Positions 9,033-18,295 of a stretch of DNA of 64,000 nt are shown in pieces. The notes below the pieces were generated by a model. The model made no database searches and had not been told where the DNA came from. It was given only the letters and a program-made list of their open reading frames with translations. Position numbers and translations under genes: made by a program. Origin of the DNA: Roseimaritima ulvae (lineage in GTDB: Bacteria > Planctomycetota > Planctomycetia > Pirellulales > Pirellulaceae). Numbering within the stretch: position 1 is the stretch's first letter; every line of letters starts with the position of its first letter. The stretch is taken from contig NZ_CP042914.1 of the NCBI RefSeq assembly GCF_008065135.1, positions 4,383,404-4,447,403 of the forward strand, read 5' to 3'.

Positions 9033-9122
9033 CGTAGCTACGCTCGCCAGAGCGTGGACGGAGCGGGTTGACCGCCTGACGCAACTATGCGCTGAGGACC
9101 ACCGTCGGGCGACGGTAGCTAC
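9033..9122. repeat. REPIN: inverted pair of GTAG-hairpin REP elements
   Basis: Two 24-nt elements face each other. The plus-strand copy at 9033-9056 is GTAG, left arm CTACGCTC, loop GCCA, right arm GAGCGTGG. The minus-strand copy at 9099-9122 is GTAG, arm CTACCGTC, loop GCCC, arm GACGGTGG. Both fold as 8-bp stems. A third GTAG-initiated imperfect hairpin (about 10-bp arms) runs on the minus strand from 9173 to about 9144, starting at the stop codon of the PVC cytochrome gene. The gap 8936-9169 holds nothing else that I recognise. Confidence 0.8.
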
Positions 9123-9169
9123 GCTGCGCCCGGTGTTACGCTGCGCCGGGTGCTATGGCGCACCGGGCG

Positions 9170-12166
9170 CTACGGGGCGCCGGGCAGTTTCTTGGCCGTT
9201 GGATCGCTGGGCGGTTTGTCCAAGGCCAAAAGCGCAAACAGATCCGCGATCTCTTGGGCCGTTAACTGCTTCTCCAGTTCCTCGGGCATCATCGACACGT
9301 CGTTAATCTTGTAGACCTCGATGTCGTCTCGCGAAATCGACTCCTGCTTGCCGCCTTGAACCTTTAACACCACCCGCTGCTTGGATTCCTCAACCGCCAA
9401 TCCGGTTAACACGCGGCCGTCGACCGTCACGATCGTGCGAGCCTGATAACCGGGGCCGATCACGGCCGACGGATCCAAGACGTTGTGCAGCAATTGATTC
9501 CAATCGTTGCGGCCGTTGCGGGTGATGTCCGGTCCGACCGCCGCGCCTTTTCCGTAAATCTGATGGCATTGCCCACAGACCTTATTAAAAGCCGTCTGGC
9601 CTGCGACCGGATCTCCTTGGGACTCGGCGAGCCGTTGGCGGTATGCAGCGATGACCTTTGAGCGGTCACTGCGGTGAGCCGTTCGCACCGTGCCATACAC
9701 CTGGCCGACCAACGTTTGCACCTCCGCATCAGGCAGCGAAGCGATGCGGCGCAATTGGTTTAGGTTCAGGGCCTGCGACGCTATTTTTTCATCGGCGATA
9801 TGGGACAGCAGACGCTCCGTCCAAACAGCTCGCTGCGTCAATAACTCGATGACTTTGGGCTGCACGTCGGACGACAAACGGGGATAAATCTGCAGCAACA
9901 CTTCCGCGATTTTGGCAATGCGAACCGTTCCCAGTTGATCGATCACCGCCGCCTGGAACGCTTCGGGCGTGGACGCATCTAACAACACCTCACGCAGGCT
10001 GGCAAACAGTTCCGGGCTATCGGCAAAGATCAAAGTCTGCAGGGCGGATACCCGCTCAGCCGTTGAACGCTGAGGGTCGGCAAAGATTCCAGCCGCCTGT
10101 TTCTGTCCCGCCGGATCGCCCCACATCGCCGACAGCAACAGAGCTTCGGTGGAACCGTCATCGATCAACCGCCGCAACCCGGCACCTGCGGAAGCGACCA
10201 ACTGGCGACGTTGTTCAGGCTCAAAACGCCCCTCGCGCGTTTGCTCACTCATCGCCTTCACCACCGCAAAACGCAACTTAGCCGGCATCTCGGGCTGCAA
10301 TGCTTCCGCTACTGCGTGGCCGATTACCGGCAGATTTTTCTCTGAGGCGTCGCACAGCACCGCGAGCATCCGCGGCAGGATCTGCTCCGCCGCCGATTTG
10401 TCTTTGATCGCCAACAAGCCATTGACGGTCGCCTGCGGTGCCTCTTGCACGCGATTCAACAACGCGTTGTGAGCGATGTGCGTGATCGTGTCGTCTGGTT
10501 CGCTGTGCCGTAAACATTTGCATACCAAAGCCGCTTGGTCCGCGGGGGCCAGCGAGGTTTTGCCGACGGCCACGATCGTTTGCAGCCGGACGCGGGGATG
10601 CAGGTTCTCGCGGGCGGCCAGGGCTGCCAATTTTTCGGCCACCGCCGATTCATCGCCGTATCGATCACCGAGAGCGCGAACGGCCCAAGCGGCGACCACG
10701 GGATCGCGGTCCTCACACCATCGCAATAGTTCAGCGGGACGGTGGTGTTGGCTGCCGAGCCATGCCCACAGCGCGTGATGACGCCAAACAGCCGGCCGCT
10801 GGGGATCGCTGACGATGCGAGCCAAGTTCTGAGCGGTCTGGTGGTCGGCTCTTTCGGCCAAGACCCGTTGCGCGTGCTGACGCCAAAAAATATTAGGGTC
10901 GTTTAAACGTCGAATCAACTGCTCGTCGGTTTCCTGCTGCAAGTCAAACGCCGGCGCGGCCGGCGTGTCATGGTAACGTACCCGGTACAGTCGGCCGTGC
11001 CCGCGATCGACGCCTTCGGGATCGGCGTTGGCGTCCTGGTAGCAGTGGTAGCGATCGTACCAGTCCAACACATACAAGCAGCCATCGGGACCGACGCCTT
11101 GAGCGACGGGCATGAACCACACGTCGTTGGCCGTCAGAAAGTCTTCACGAGGCGTTGCAAAATAGCTGGCACCGCGAGCTTCGGCGGCGTCCACGTTCAG
11201 ACACCCCGCGTGCACGTTGCCCATGTAGAAGCGGTTGCTGTACTGCGTCGGGTAGGCGTCGCTGTCAAAATGGACGATGCCACAGTAAGCCGCTTTCTGA
11301 TGCTTATGCTTGACGATCGACTGCATCGGCCAAGTGTGCGCGGGATACGGGCCGCCCTGACGTTTGTAATAGCCGGTTTCCGAAATGTGCCACAGGTGAT
11401 CGATCACGCAAGCCGAAAGAAAGAAATCACCGGCCGGATTGATGGCGATGCCCCAAGGATTGCTGGTGCCCTCGGCGAAGACTTCAAACTCCAGCGTCCG
11501 CGGATCGACTCGCCATACCGCACAGGTGAAATTCCATGCTTCCTGGCCCGGTTGGTAGTTAGGGTTTTCTTTGGTGTAGCGGACGCGACTGTGATTGAAC
11601 ACGCCGTTTAAACCGTACAGGTACCCGTCCGGTCCCCAGGTAAATGCGTTGGGCAATTCGTGTGTGTCGGTGCGTCCGAAGCCGGTGACCACGCGGATCG
11701 TTTGGTCGGCTTTCAAGTCGCCATCGGTGTCTTTCAGCAGCAATAGGTCCGGCGAGTTGGCCACCCACACACCGCCGTGGCCGACTTGGATGCCCGAAGG
11801 GATATTCAAGCCTTCCGCGAACACGGTGACTTTATCGACCACGCCATCACGATCGATATCCTCCAGCACCTTGATGCGGTCGCGGCCCGGACCGGGTTTG
11901 CGCCGCGGGTATTCAAAACTTTCCGTGACCCAAAAACGCCCCTGATCGTCGATGCACATCGCCACCGGGTTCATCAGTTGCGGCTCGGAGGCCACGAGTT
12001 GAACCGAAAACCCGTCGGGCACCTGCATCTTCCGCAGCGCTTCGGCGGGCGACAATGGCGGACCGGGTGGCGCGTCCTGACGGCGGGGAATCCGCAGTTC
12101 GTCGGCCTGGATGACGGCCGACAGAGATGCCAAGCACAGGACCAAGGCAACTTTTAGGGTTTGCAT
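9170..12166 (-). CDS. PVC-type haem-binding CxxCH protein with propeller and HEAT-type regions
   Basis: About 998 residues, exported by the signal peptide MQTLKVALVLCLASLSAVIQA; this start (12166) fits better than an upstream in-frame ATG at 12283. The N-terminal half is the membrane-bound-dehydrogenase-like beta-propeller of planctomycetes (QLVASEPQLMNPVAMCIDDQ, DIDRDGVVDKVTVFAEGLN, YVLDWYDRYHC). The middle is alpha-helical with HEAT-type repeats. The C-terminus is a cytochrome c domain with the haem-attachment motif CGQCH at about residue 865, then GPDITRNGR and the characteristic IVTVDGRVLTGLAVEE strand region. Such proteins are thought to oxidise sugars or alcohols in the periplasm; the substrate is unknown. 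Its TAG stop is part of a GTAG repeat element. Confidence 0.88.
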   Translation of the reverse strand: MQTLKVALVLCLASLSAVIQADELRIPRRQDAPPGPPLSPAEALRKMQVPDGFSVQLVASEPQLMNPVAMCIDDQGRFWVTESFEYPRRKPGPGRDRIKVLEDIDRDGVVDKVTVFAEGLNIPSGIQVGHGGVWVANSPDLLLLKDTDGDLKADQTIRVVTGFGRTDTHELPNAFTWGPDGYLYGLNGVFNHSRVRYTKENPNYQPGQEAWNFTCAVWRVDPRTLEFEVFAEGTSNPWGIAINPAGDFFLSACVIDHLWHISETGYYKRQGGPYPAHTWPMQSIVKHKHQKAAYCGIVHFDSDAYPTQYSNRFYMGNVHAGCLNVDAAEARGASYFATPREDFLTANDVWFMPVAQGVGPDGCLYVLDWYDRYHCYQDANADPEGVDRGHGRLYRVRYHDTPAAPAFDLQQETDEQLIRRLNDPNIFWRQHAQRVLAERADHQTAQNLARIVSDPQRPAVWRHHALWAWLGSQHHRPAELLRWCEDRDPVVAAWAVRALGDRYGDESAVAEKLAALAARENLHPRVRLQTIVAVGKTSLAPADQAALVCKCLRHSEPDDTITHIAHNALLNRVQEAPQATVNGLLAIKDKSAAEQILPRMLAVLCDASEKNLPVIGHAVAEALQPEMPAKLRFAVVKAMSEQTREGRFEPEQRRQLVASAGAGLRRLIDDGSTEALLLSAMWGDPAGQKQAAGIFADPQRSTAERVSALQTLIFADSPELFASLREVLLDASTPEAFQAAVIDQLGTVRIAKIAEVLLQIYPRLSSDVQPKVIELLTQRAVWTERLLSHIADEKIASQALNLNQLRRIASLPDAEVQTLVGQVYGTVRTAHRSDRSKVIAAYRQRLAESQGDPVAGQTAFNKVCGQCHQIYGKGAAVGPDITRNGRNDWNQLLHNVLDPSAVIGPGYQARTIVTVDGRVLTGLAVEESKQRVVLKVQGGKQESISRDDIEVYKINDVSMMPEELEKQLTAQEIADLFALLALDKPPSDPTAKKLPGAP

Positions 12167-12226
12167 CGTGACACAGGGGTAGAAAAGGTGGGAAGTTTTC
12201 AAACGAGGAACCACTAGTCTAATGCC

Positions 12227-12262
12227 GGGAGAGGGGGAGAGGGGGAGAGGGGGAGAGGGGGA
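12227..12262. repeat. Octanucleotide microsatellite (GGGAGAGG)n
   Basis: About four and a half copies of the 8-mer GGGAGAGG lie upstream of the PVC cytochrome start. The reverse complement of the same unit forms a longer tract at 25214-25299. Confidence 0.85.
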
Positions 12263-12269
12263 GTGGGGA

Positions 12270-12371
12270 GTCTCAAGTCTCAAGTCTCAAGTCTCAAGTC
12301 TCAAATCTCAAATCTCAAATCTCAAATCTCAAATCTCGCCACTCGCTACTCGCCACTCGCTACTCGCTACT
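12270..12371. repeat. Heptanucleotide tract with drifting unit
   Basis: Directly after the octamer tract come about five GTCTCAA units, about five ATCTCAA units, then CCACTCG/CTACTCG units, all in register at 7 bp. Together with the octamer tract and the REP at 12434 this fills the 320-nt gap between the PVC cytochrome and folK. Confidence 0.85.
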
Positions 12372-12433
12372 CGATCTGCTGGTCGGGGCGCCGGAGGGCG
12401 GCTGGGTTATATTGTGGGTTTTGCGAAGCACGT

Positions 12434-12457
12434 CCAAAGTCTGGCGACTTCGGCTAC
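12434..12457 (-). repeat. GTAG-hairpin REP element just upstream of folK
   Basis: On the minus strand: GTAG, arm CCGAAGTC, loop GCCA, arm GACTTTGG, an 8-bp stem with one G-T pair. A decayed second copy follows at about 12460-12482 with the same GTAG, the same arm start and the GCCA loop but a broken stem. The folK ATG is only a few bases beyond it. Confidence 0.7.
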
Positions 12458-12486
12458 GAGAGAGACTGGCGAATTCGGCTACGAAT

Positions 12487-13437
12487 ATGTTTGAATGCTT
12501 GGTTAGTTTGGGTTCCAACCTGGGGGACCGCCGCACGTTGCTGGTCGACGCTGCGCGCCGCTTGGCGGCCCACGCCGACGTTGTGGACTTTCGCGCCAGC
12601 CGTTTATATACCACGCCGCCGATCGGCGGGCCGGGCGGGCAGGAGCCGTTTCTAAATGCGGTGGCGGCGTTCCGCACGCCCGCGGCGGCTCGGGACGTGC
12701 TCGGCTGGTTGCAAGAGATCGAACAGGAATTGGGCCGGCAACGCAAAATCCGCTGGGACGCGCGTTCGATCGATTTGGACGTGGTGTTGTACGGCGATCT
12801 GACCGGCGGCGGTTCGGATCTGATCGTCCCCCATCCGCGTTATACCGCTCGCCTGTTTGTGCTGCTCCCCGCTTGTGACGTCGTGCCGCAGTGGCAGGAC
12901 CCGCGGTTTGGTTGGACGATCGAAAGGCTGACCCAACATCTGCAGGCCGCCGCGCCTTCGCTGGCTCTGGTCGGTGGCGATGTGGCTGTGCGAAATCGCT
13001 TGAGCCAACAAGTGGCCGAACAATTGGGAATCCGCTGGTTTGCCGCCCCCACGCTGCCGGCCACAGCGGCTCTGACGGCCAACGCACCGGCCCACAGCGG
13101 CCAGTACGCCGGCGGCACAGCGAGCGAACTGAACATCGACGTGGCCAACGACGAACGCTGGATCGCCGCCGCCGCACCGCCGTTGCCCAGCACCGCTGCC
13201 GGCTTCGACAGCGGCCGCAACCGCTGGCCTCGGTTGGTCGTGCGATTGCAGCAGACCGACGCTGAACATCGCTGGCCGGCACCGCACCAAATCTGGCCGC
13301 GCGGCGGCGACTGGCCCGAATACCGGCTGGAAATTGACGACCGACAATGGGCGCTGCAAGAGTTGGTTTCCGCGTTCGACTCGCTGCAGTGTTCGGTTGA
13401 GCCCGCCAGTGAAGATGGAAACTGGTACGTCGAATGA
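12487..13437 (+). CDS. folK: HPPK (6-hydroxymethyl-7,8-dihydropterin pyrophosphokinase) with C-terminal extra domain
   Basis: The enzyme transfers pyrophosphate from ATP to 6-hydroxymethyl-dihydropterin in folate synthesis. Residues 1-150 carry the full HPPK signature: VSLGSNLGDRR, LYTTPPIGGPGGQEPFLNAVAAF, and RWDARSIDLDVVLYGDL with VPHPR. The start at 12487 is chosen because the conserved strand begins at once; an upstream in-frame start would read through repeat DNA. HPPK is usually about 160 residues, but this protein has about 316. The extra half starts with SLALVGGDVAVRNRLSQQVAEQL, which lines up in pattern with a kinase P-loop but lacks the Gly and Lys residues. Some bacteria fuse folK to a deoxynucleoside kinase; this may be a decayed relative, which is inference. 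It converges with the flippase gene, leaving 4 nt. Confidence 0.88.
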   Translation: MFECLVSLGSNLGDRRTLLVDAARRLAAHADVVDFRASRLYTTPPIGGPGGQEPFLNAVAAFRTPAAARDVLGWLQEIEQELGRQRKIRWDARSIDLDVVLYGDLTGGGSDLIVPHPRYTARLFVLLPACDVVPQWQDPRFGWTIERLTQHLQAAAPSLALVGGDVAVRNRLSQQVAEQLGIRWFAAPTLPATAALTANAPAHSGQYAGGTASELNIDVANDERWIAAAAPPLPSTAAGFDSGRNRWPRLVVRLQQTDAEHRWPAPHQIWPRGGDWPEYRLEIDDRQWALQELVSAFDSLQCSVEPASEDGNWYVE

Positions 13438-13441
13438 CAGG

Positions 13442-14968
13442 CTACGAGGGTGCGCCGACTTCGCGGATCCAACCGCGAACTTGGGGGCTGAGTCCGCAGA
13501 CCAGCAGCACGCAGACCACGGCGGCCAGCGGTCCGCTGATGATCGTGGCCGGCAACAGCGTCACCCACAGCAAGCTGCTGTCCCAGCGGTAACCGGTAGA
13601 CCGCATTCCGACCCAGATTCCTAGCAACACGACCAGATGCGATAGCGCCGTCGCCACCACCGCACCGTGCAAACCGTAACGTGGCAACAACCACAGATTC
13701 AGTCCCAAATTGACCGCCAACCCCAGGGCCAGCGACCAGCCAACCCACTTGCCGCGTTCGGCCACCCACAAATAGTTTTGGGCAACCGCGATCAGCGATG
13801 CCCAAATACATAAGGCAAACGCCAACGGCATCACGGCCAGGCCGCCCGAGTAACGTCCTGCCAACAGGGTCTCGAACATCCAGGGGGCAAGCACCAAGCC
13901 TACGGCCGCGCCCACGGTAAAGATCGCCGACATGGCGAATAGAATCTTGCGTAACCGATCCGACATCGCTTCGCGTTTGCCGGCTTCCCAGTCGGCCGTC
14001 ATATAGGGCAGTAACACCCCGGCCCCCATCACCGCCACCGACGCCAGTAGCGCCGGAATGATCCGCGCGCTGTGGTATTGGCCGACCATCGATTGCCCGA
14101 TTTCGGCGGACTGGCTGAAATGCAAAATCATGTATCGGTCCGATAGATCGAACGCGTTGGCCAGCAGATTCATCACCCACAGCGCGGCGGCGTAAGGCAA
14201 TACCCGTCGCCACATCGACGCCGCGTTCAACGGTTCGGCAGCCAAGGGAACCGATTGCCAGTTTCGCGACAGCACCCACCAAGCGGGCAGCGTGCCCAGC
14301 AAGCAGGCGGCGGCAAAGCTGTAGACCAATCCCAACAAGCCACCGCCCATCGTCAGCACAGCAACCGCGATCACGGTAAAGCCGACGCTCTGCATGAACT
14401 GCATAAACGACACCACGCGGACTTGTCGCAGCGCGGCCACCAGTTCATTCAGCGCGTTGAAGGCGATAATCGCCAGCACCGAAACGCCCACCGCGGCGAT
14501 CAGCGACGAAGCCGTGGGCGCGCGAAAAATCAACCAGCCGAAGGGCCCGGGCAAGATCAGCATCAGCGCCATCGCAGCGCAAGCCAAGGCTCCTGTGAGC
14601 CACAGAATCCGACGAAGAAAGGCGCGTAGATGACCTTGTTGACGATAGGTTTCCACATACCGCGGCAACGAACCCGGCAAGCCCAACAACAACATCGGCG
14701 TGACCATGGTGATAAACCCAAAGGCCATCGCCCATTGTCCTAGCACCCGGTCATCCAGCGCCCGGCACAACCAGATGCCGCGGCCAAAACCGATGCCCCG
14801 CTGGACGATCGTCATCAGCAACATCACCGACATGCCCCAGGCCAACGAATCGGCGCGAAACCCGGCTTGCGGTTCAGCGGTGGACGACGCGGTAGCGGGC
14901 ATGTAGTTCAGCGTGGGGAAAGCGGCGAAACCAAACGTTTGCCGTAAACTCTGCGACGCCTTGTACAT
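13442..14968 (-). CDS. Polysaccharide flippase-like membrane protein (Wzx/MVF-type)
   Basis: About 508 residues with 12 or more hydrophobic helices, e.g. GMSVMLLMTIVQRGIGFGRGIWL, FGFITMVTPMLLLGLPGSLPRYVETYR and the C-terminal VTLLPATIISGPLAAVVCVLLVCGL. The GLPGSLPRYVETY region after the second or third helix resembles lipid-linked oligosaccharide exporters of the MOP superfamily. Such proteins flip undecaprenyl-linked glycans across the inner membrane. No glycosyltransferase cluster is adjacent, so the substrate cannot be inferred. The start is uncertain: an in-frame ATG at 14902 removes 22 residues and leaves the conserved helices intact. Confidence 0.78.
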   Translation of the reverse strand: MYKASQSLRQTFGFAAFPTLNYMPATASSTAEPQAGFRADSLAWGMSVMLLMTIVQRGIGFGRGIWLCRALDDRVLGQWAMAFGFITMVTPMLLLGLPGSLPRYVETYRQQGHLRAFLRRILWLTGALACAAMALMLILPGPFGWLIFRAPTASSLIAAVGVSVLAIIAFNALNELVAALRQVRVVSFMQFMQSVGFTVIAVAVLTMGGGLLGLVYSFAAACLLGTLPAWWVLSRNWQSVPLAAEPLNAASMWRRVLPYAAALWVMNLLANAFDLSDRYMILHFSQSAEIGQSMVGQYHSARIIPALLASVAVMGAGVLLPYMTADWEAGKREAMSDRLRKILFAMSAIFTVGAAVGLVLAPWMFETLLAGRYSGGLAVMPLAFALCIWASLIAVAQNYLWVAERGKWVGWSLALGLAVNLGLNLWLLPRYGLHGAVVATALSHLVVLLGIWVGMRSTGYRWDSSLLWVTLLPATIISGPLAAVVCVLLVCGLSPQVRGWIREVGAPS

Positions 14969-15073
14969 TTGCGCCGGCCAGCGGCTTAAAATGCCAAGGG
15001 TTCTGGTCGCTCGCCGGACGACTGTTCCGATTTTGCGGGTGGCAAAGCTGTGCCGAATTCCTGGAGTCCCTCA

Positions 15074-16363
15074 ATGAAGTGGTTTGGTCGCTGCTCCCTG
15101 TCGTTGCCCGTCCTGGCCGCCGCTCTGGCCTGTGGTTCCTTGCTGATCACCGAGGTTGCCGGGGCCGCCGATTCTTGGCCGCGGTTTCGTGGTCCCGCCG
15201 GCAACGGCATCGCTCCCGACACCCCTGCGACAATTCCGCTGCAGTGGAGCCCTCAGCGGAATGTCCGCTGGCGATGTGAAACGCCCGGCAGCGGTTGGTC
15301 TTCGCCCGTCGTCGGAGGCGGCAAGGTTTATTTGACCGCCGCCATCGCTGCCGACGATCAGCCCGACGATCTGAATTTATCATTGATCATCATCGACGCC
15401 CAATCGGGCCGCATCGATCGCGTCGTTAAACTGCTGCAGCAGGACGGCGAACAAGCGCCCTCGATTCACAAAAAGAATAGCCACGCCAGCCCCACACCGA
15501 TTCTGGCCGGCGATCGCATCTACGCTCACTTTGGCCACCAGGGCACCGTTTGCACGGACCTGGCGGGCAATGTGATTTGGAGCCAACGCGAACTGACGTT
15601 TCCTCCGGTCCACGGCAACGGCGGTTCGCCGGTGTTGGTCGGCAAACATTTAATCTTTACGTGCGACGGCTCGCGGCGGCCGTACGTCGCGGCTCTAAAC
15701 ACCGACGATGGCTCGGTCGCTTGGCGGACCGAACGTCCGGTCGACGCGGTGAAGAAATTCTCCTTCGCCACGCCCACCGTGATCGATGTCGCGGGACAAA
15801 CGCAAGTCATCGCGCCCGGCAGCGACTGTGTGCTGGCGCTGGAACCGACCAGCGGAGACATTCTTTGGCAAGTTCGCTACGACGGCTACTCGGTGATTCC
15901 CAAACCCGTCTACGCCAATGGCCGCGTGTTTGTGATGACCGGATACGACCGAGCCAGTTTGTTGGCGATCCGCCCCGATGGACAGGGCGACGTGACCGAC
16001 ACCCACGTCGACTGGATCGTCGACAAGGGCATCTCGAAAACGCCCTCCCTGATCGCCACCGATGGGATCCTACTGTTGGTCAGCGACGACGGGATTGCAG
16101 TTTGTATCGATCAGGAAAGCGGCGAAGGGCTGTGGAAGCAACGACTCGGCGGCGGTTTTTCGGCCTCGCCGATCTTGGTCGGCCAGCGGTTGTATCTGAC
16201 CAACGAAGCTGGCCTAACCACGGTGCTTCGAGCCGGCCGGAAATATGAGAAAATCAGCGAAAACGATTTGCAAGAACGCACGTTGGCTTCGGCCGCAGTA
16301 GCCGAGGGAGCGATTTTTCAGCGCACCGCCAAGGCCCTGTATCGCTTGCAAACGGGCACGTAG
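15074..16363 (+). CDS. PQQ-like beta-propeller repeat protein, secreted
   Basis: About 429 residues. The signal peptide is MKWFGRCSLSLPVLAAALACGSLLITEVAGAA. The mature protein starts WPRFRGPAGNG, a motif typical of planctomycete PQQ-repeat propellers, followed by repeated blades with WSSPVVGGGKVYLT, ASPTPILAGDRIYAHFGHQGTVCTDLAGN, SFATPTVIDVAGQTQVIAPG and ASPILVGQRLYLTNEAG. The family shares the fold of BamB and quinoprotein dehydrogenases, but no catalytic calcium or disulfide motif is evident, so a binding or structural role is as likely as an enzyme. I chose the ATG at 15074 because it gives a clean signal peptide. Confidence 0.82.
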   Translation: MKWFGRCSLSLPVLAAALACGSLLITEVAGAADSWPRFRGPAGNGIAPDTPATIPLQWSPQRNVRWRCETPGSGWSSPVVGGGKVYLTAAIAADDQPDDLNLSLIIIDAQSGRIDRVVKLLQQDGEQAPSIHKKNSHASPTPILAGDRIYAHFGHQGTVCTDLAGNVIWSQRELTFPPVHGNGGSPVLVGKHLIFTCDGSRRPYVAALNTDDGSVAWRTERPVDAVKKFSFATPTVIDVAGQTQVIAPGSDCVLALEPTSGDILWQVRYDGYSVIPKPVYANGRVFVMTGYDRASLLAIRPDGQGDVTDTHVDWIVDKGISKTPSLIATDGILLLVSDDGIAVCIDQESGEGLWKQRLGGGFSASPILVGQRLYLTNEAGLTTVLRAGRKYEKISENDLQERTLASAAVAEGAIFQRTAKALYRLQTGT

Positions 16364-16375
16364 CGGGCGGTGCAA

Positions 16376-17440
16376 GGGCGGGGGCGGAGCGTTTAACCCG
16401 TAGCCGTAGGCGCCGTCGCGGGCTGCCGCGGATGTTTGGATTTCCAATCGATGCACCTAACCTGATTACTTCGATTGCGACGTTTTTCCCGACAACGCCT
16501 GCGCCTGCGGAGCCTGTCTGACGTAGGGGTGCGTGCGGAGCGGTTCGAGGCTCCTGCGGCTACGGGTTAAACGACTGCGCCGCGGCCACGGGCTGGTAGG
16601 GGGATGTTGTTAAACGGCAACAGCCAAATGGATTGCAACGGGGGCGGAGCGTTTTAAGACGACTACGGCGCAGTCGTTTAACCCGTAGCCGTAGGCGCCG
16701 GCGCGGGCTGCCGCGGATGTTTGGATTTCCAATCGATGCACCTAACCTGATTGCTTCGATTGCGACGTTTTACCCGACAACGCCTGCGCCTGCGGAGCCT
16801 GTCAGACCCAAGGTGCGTGCGGCGCGGTTCGAGGCTCCTGCGGCTACGGGTTAAACGAGCTGCGCCGCCGGCGCGGGCTGCCGCGGATGTTTGGATTACC
16901 AATCGATGCACCTAACCTGATTGCTTCGATTGCGACGTTTTTCCCGACCACGCCTGCGCCTGCGGAGCCTGTCTGACGTAGGGGTGCGTGCGGAGCGGTT
17001 CGAGGCTCCTGCGGCTACGGGTTAAACGAGCTGACCGCCGGCGCGGGCTGCCGCGGATGTTTGGATTACCAATCGATGCACCTAACCTGATTGCTTCGAT
17101 TGCGACGTTTTTCCCGACAACGCCTGCGCCTGCGGAGCCTGTCAGACGCAAGGTGCGTGCGGCGCGGTTCGAGGCTCCTGCGGCTACGGGTTAAACGAGC
17201 TGACCGCCGGCGCGGGCTGCCGCGGGTGTTTGAATTACCAATCGATGCACCTAACCTGATTGCTTCGATTGCGACGTTTTTCCCGACCACGCCTGCGCCT
17301 GCGGAGCCTGTCAGACGCAAGGTGCGTGCGGCGCGGTTCGAGGCTCCTGCGGCTACGGGTTAAACGAGCTGGCCGCCGGCGCGGGCTGGTAGGGGGATGT
17401 TGTTAAACGGCAACAGCCAAATGGATTGCAGCGGGGGCGT
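16376..17440. repeat. Array of five about 170-bp repeats with a flanking duplicated block
   Basis: The core beginning CTGCCGCGGATGTTT occurs at 16423, 16708, 16878, 17048 and 17217; the last four are 169-170 bp apart. Each unit contains GCGCCTGCGGAGCCTG and, about 45 nt on, GAGGCTCCTGCGGCTACGG, whose GGAGCCT and AGGCTCC can pair. A second block with GGGGGATGTTGTTAAACGG occurs twice (about 16600 and 17397), so the array probably arose by segmental duplication. The gap of more than 1.1 kb between the PQQ protein and natA holds no credible gene. A single diverged unit lies at 27394-27480. Confidence 0.85.
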
Positions 17441-17530
17441 ATGGAGACTTGAACACTGAATTTCCTTCGATTCGGCTCCGCGTCCTCTGGCGTAACCTAA
17501 GCTGTACCAACAGGAGCGCCCCAACCGATC

Positions 17531-18295
17531 ATGATTTACGTTCAAAACCTGACAAAAACCTATGACGACCTGCAACGTGGTCGGTTCGTCGCGGTCGATC
17601 GCGTCTCGTTCACCGTCTCGCCCGGCGAAATCTTTGGCCTGCTTGGGCCCAATGGTGCGGGGAAGACAACGGTTCTGCGGATTTTAAGCACCGTCCTACG
17701 TCCCACCTCGGGGACTGCCCGCATCCACGGCTACGAAGTCGACGCCGATCCGGCGGAGGTTCGCGGCTTGATCGGTTTCGTCAGCAATAACACGGCGCTC
17801 TACGACCGCATGACTGCTTGGGAAACCGTGCAGTACTTCGGCCGCCTGCACGGCATGGCCGCCGAACCGTTGAACGAGCGCCTGGAAGAACTGTTCGAGC
17901 AGTTGCGGATGAACGACTACCGCGACGTACCGGCCGCCAAAATGTCGACCGGAATGAAACAAAAAGTCTCCATCGCGCGAGCGTTGGTGCATGACCCGCC
18001 GGTGCTAATCTTCGACGAAGCGACGCTGGGGCTGGATGTGATGGTCGCACGAAATTTACTGCAGGTCGTCCGCAATTTGCGTGAGGCCGGCAAGTGCCTG
18101 ATTTTTTCCACCCACATCATGCGCGAAGTTGAACGGCTGTGCGATCGGGTGGCGATCATGCATCGCGGCCGGATCCTCGATACCGGCACCTTGGATGCGC
18201 TGCGCGAGCGGCATGACGAACACGACGTGGAAGATCTGTTCTTTGGATTGCTCTCCCGTCACGAACAAGAAGACTTGTCGGAGGCCGCTTCGTGA
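17531..18295 (+). CDS. ABC transporter ATP-binding protein, NatA-like
   Basis: A 254-residue ATPase subunit. Walker A is GPNGAGKTT (about residue 40), followed by the Q-loop region [12 protein letters not shown], the signature [15 protein letters not shown], Walker [13 protein letters not shown] and the switch histidine in FSTHIM. The C-terminal stretch resembles NatA-type sodium/drug exporters, with the signature LSGGM changed to MSTGM as often seen in that group. It overlaps the permease by 4 nt (GTGA), so the two subunits are translationally coupled. It powers the NatB-like permease that follows. Confidence 0.88.
   Translation: MIYVQNLTKTYDDLQRGRFVAVDRVSFTVSPGEIFGLLGPNGAGKTTVLRILSTVLRPTSGTARIHGYEVDADPAEVRGLIGFVSNNTALYDRMTAWETVQYFGRLHGMAAEPLNERLEELFEQLRMNDYRDVPAAKMSTGMKQKVSIARALVHDPPVLIFDEATLGLDVMVARNLLQVVRNLREAGKCLIFSTHIMREVERLCDRVAIMHRGRILDTGTLDALRERHDEHDVEDLFFGLLSRHEQEDLSEAAS

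Noticed and set aside
12840-14282. Open frame of 480 codons on the minus strand
   Set aside because: It covers the 3' part of folK antisense and the flippase in another frame. Composition is typical of frame shadow (Arg/Gly/Val-rich) with no motif.
16633-17363. Several small ORFs encoding FGLPIDAPNLIASIATFFPTTPAPAEPV-like peptides
   Set aside because: They are the same 170-bp non-coding repeat translated; stops and frames vary with the repeat.
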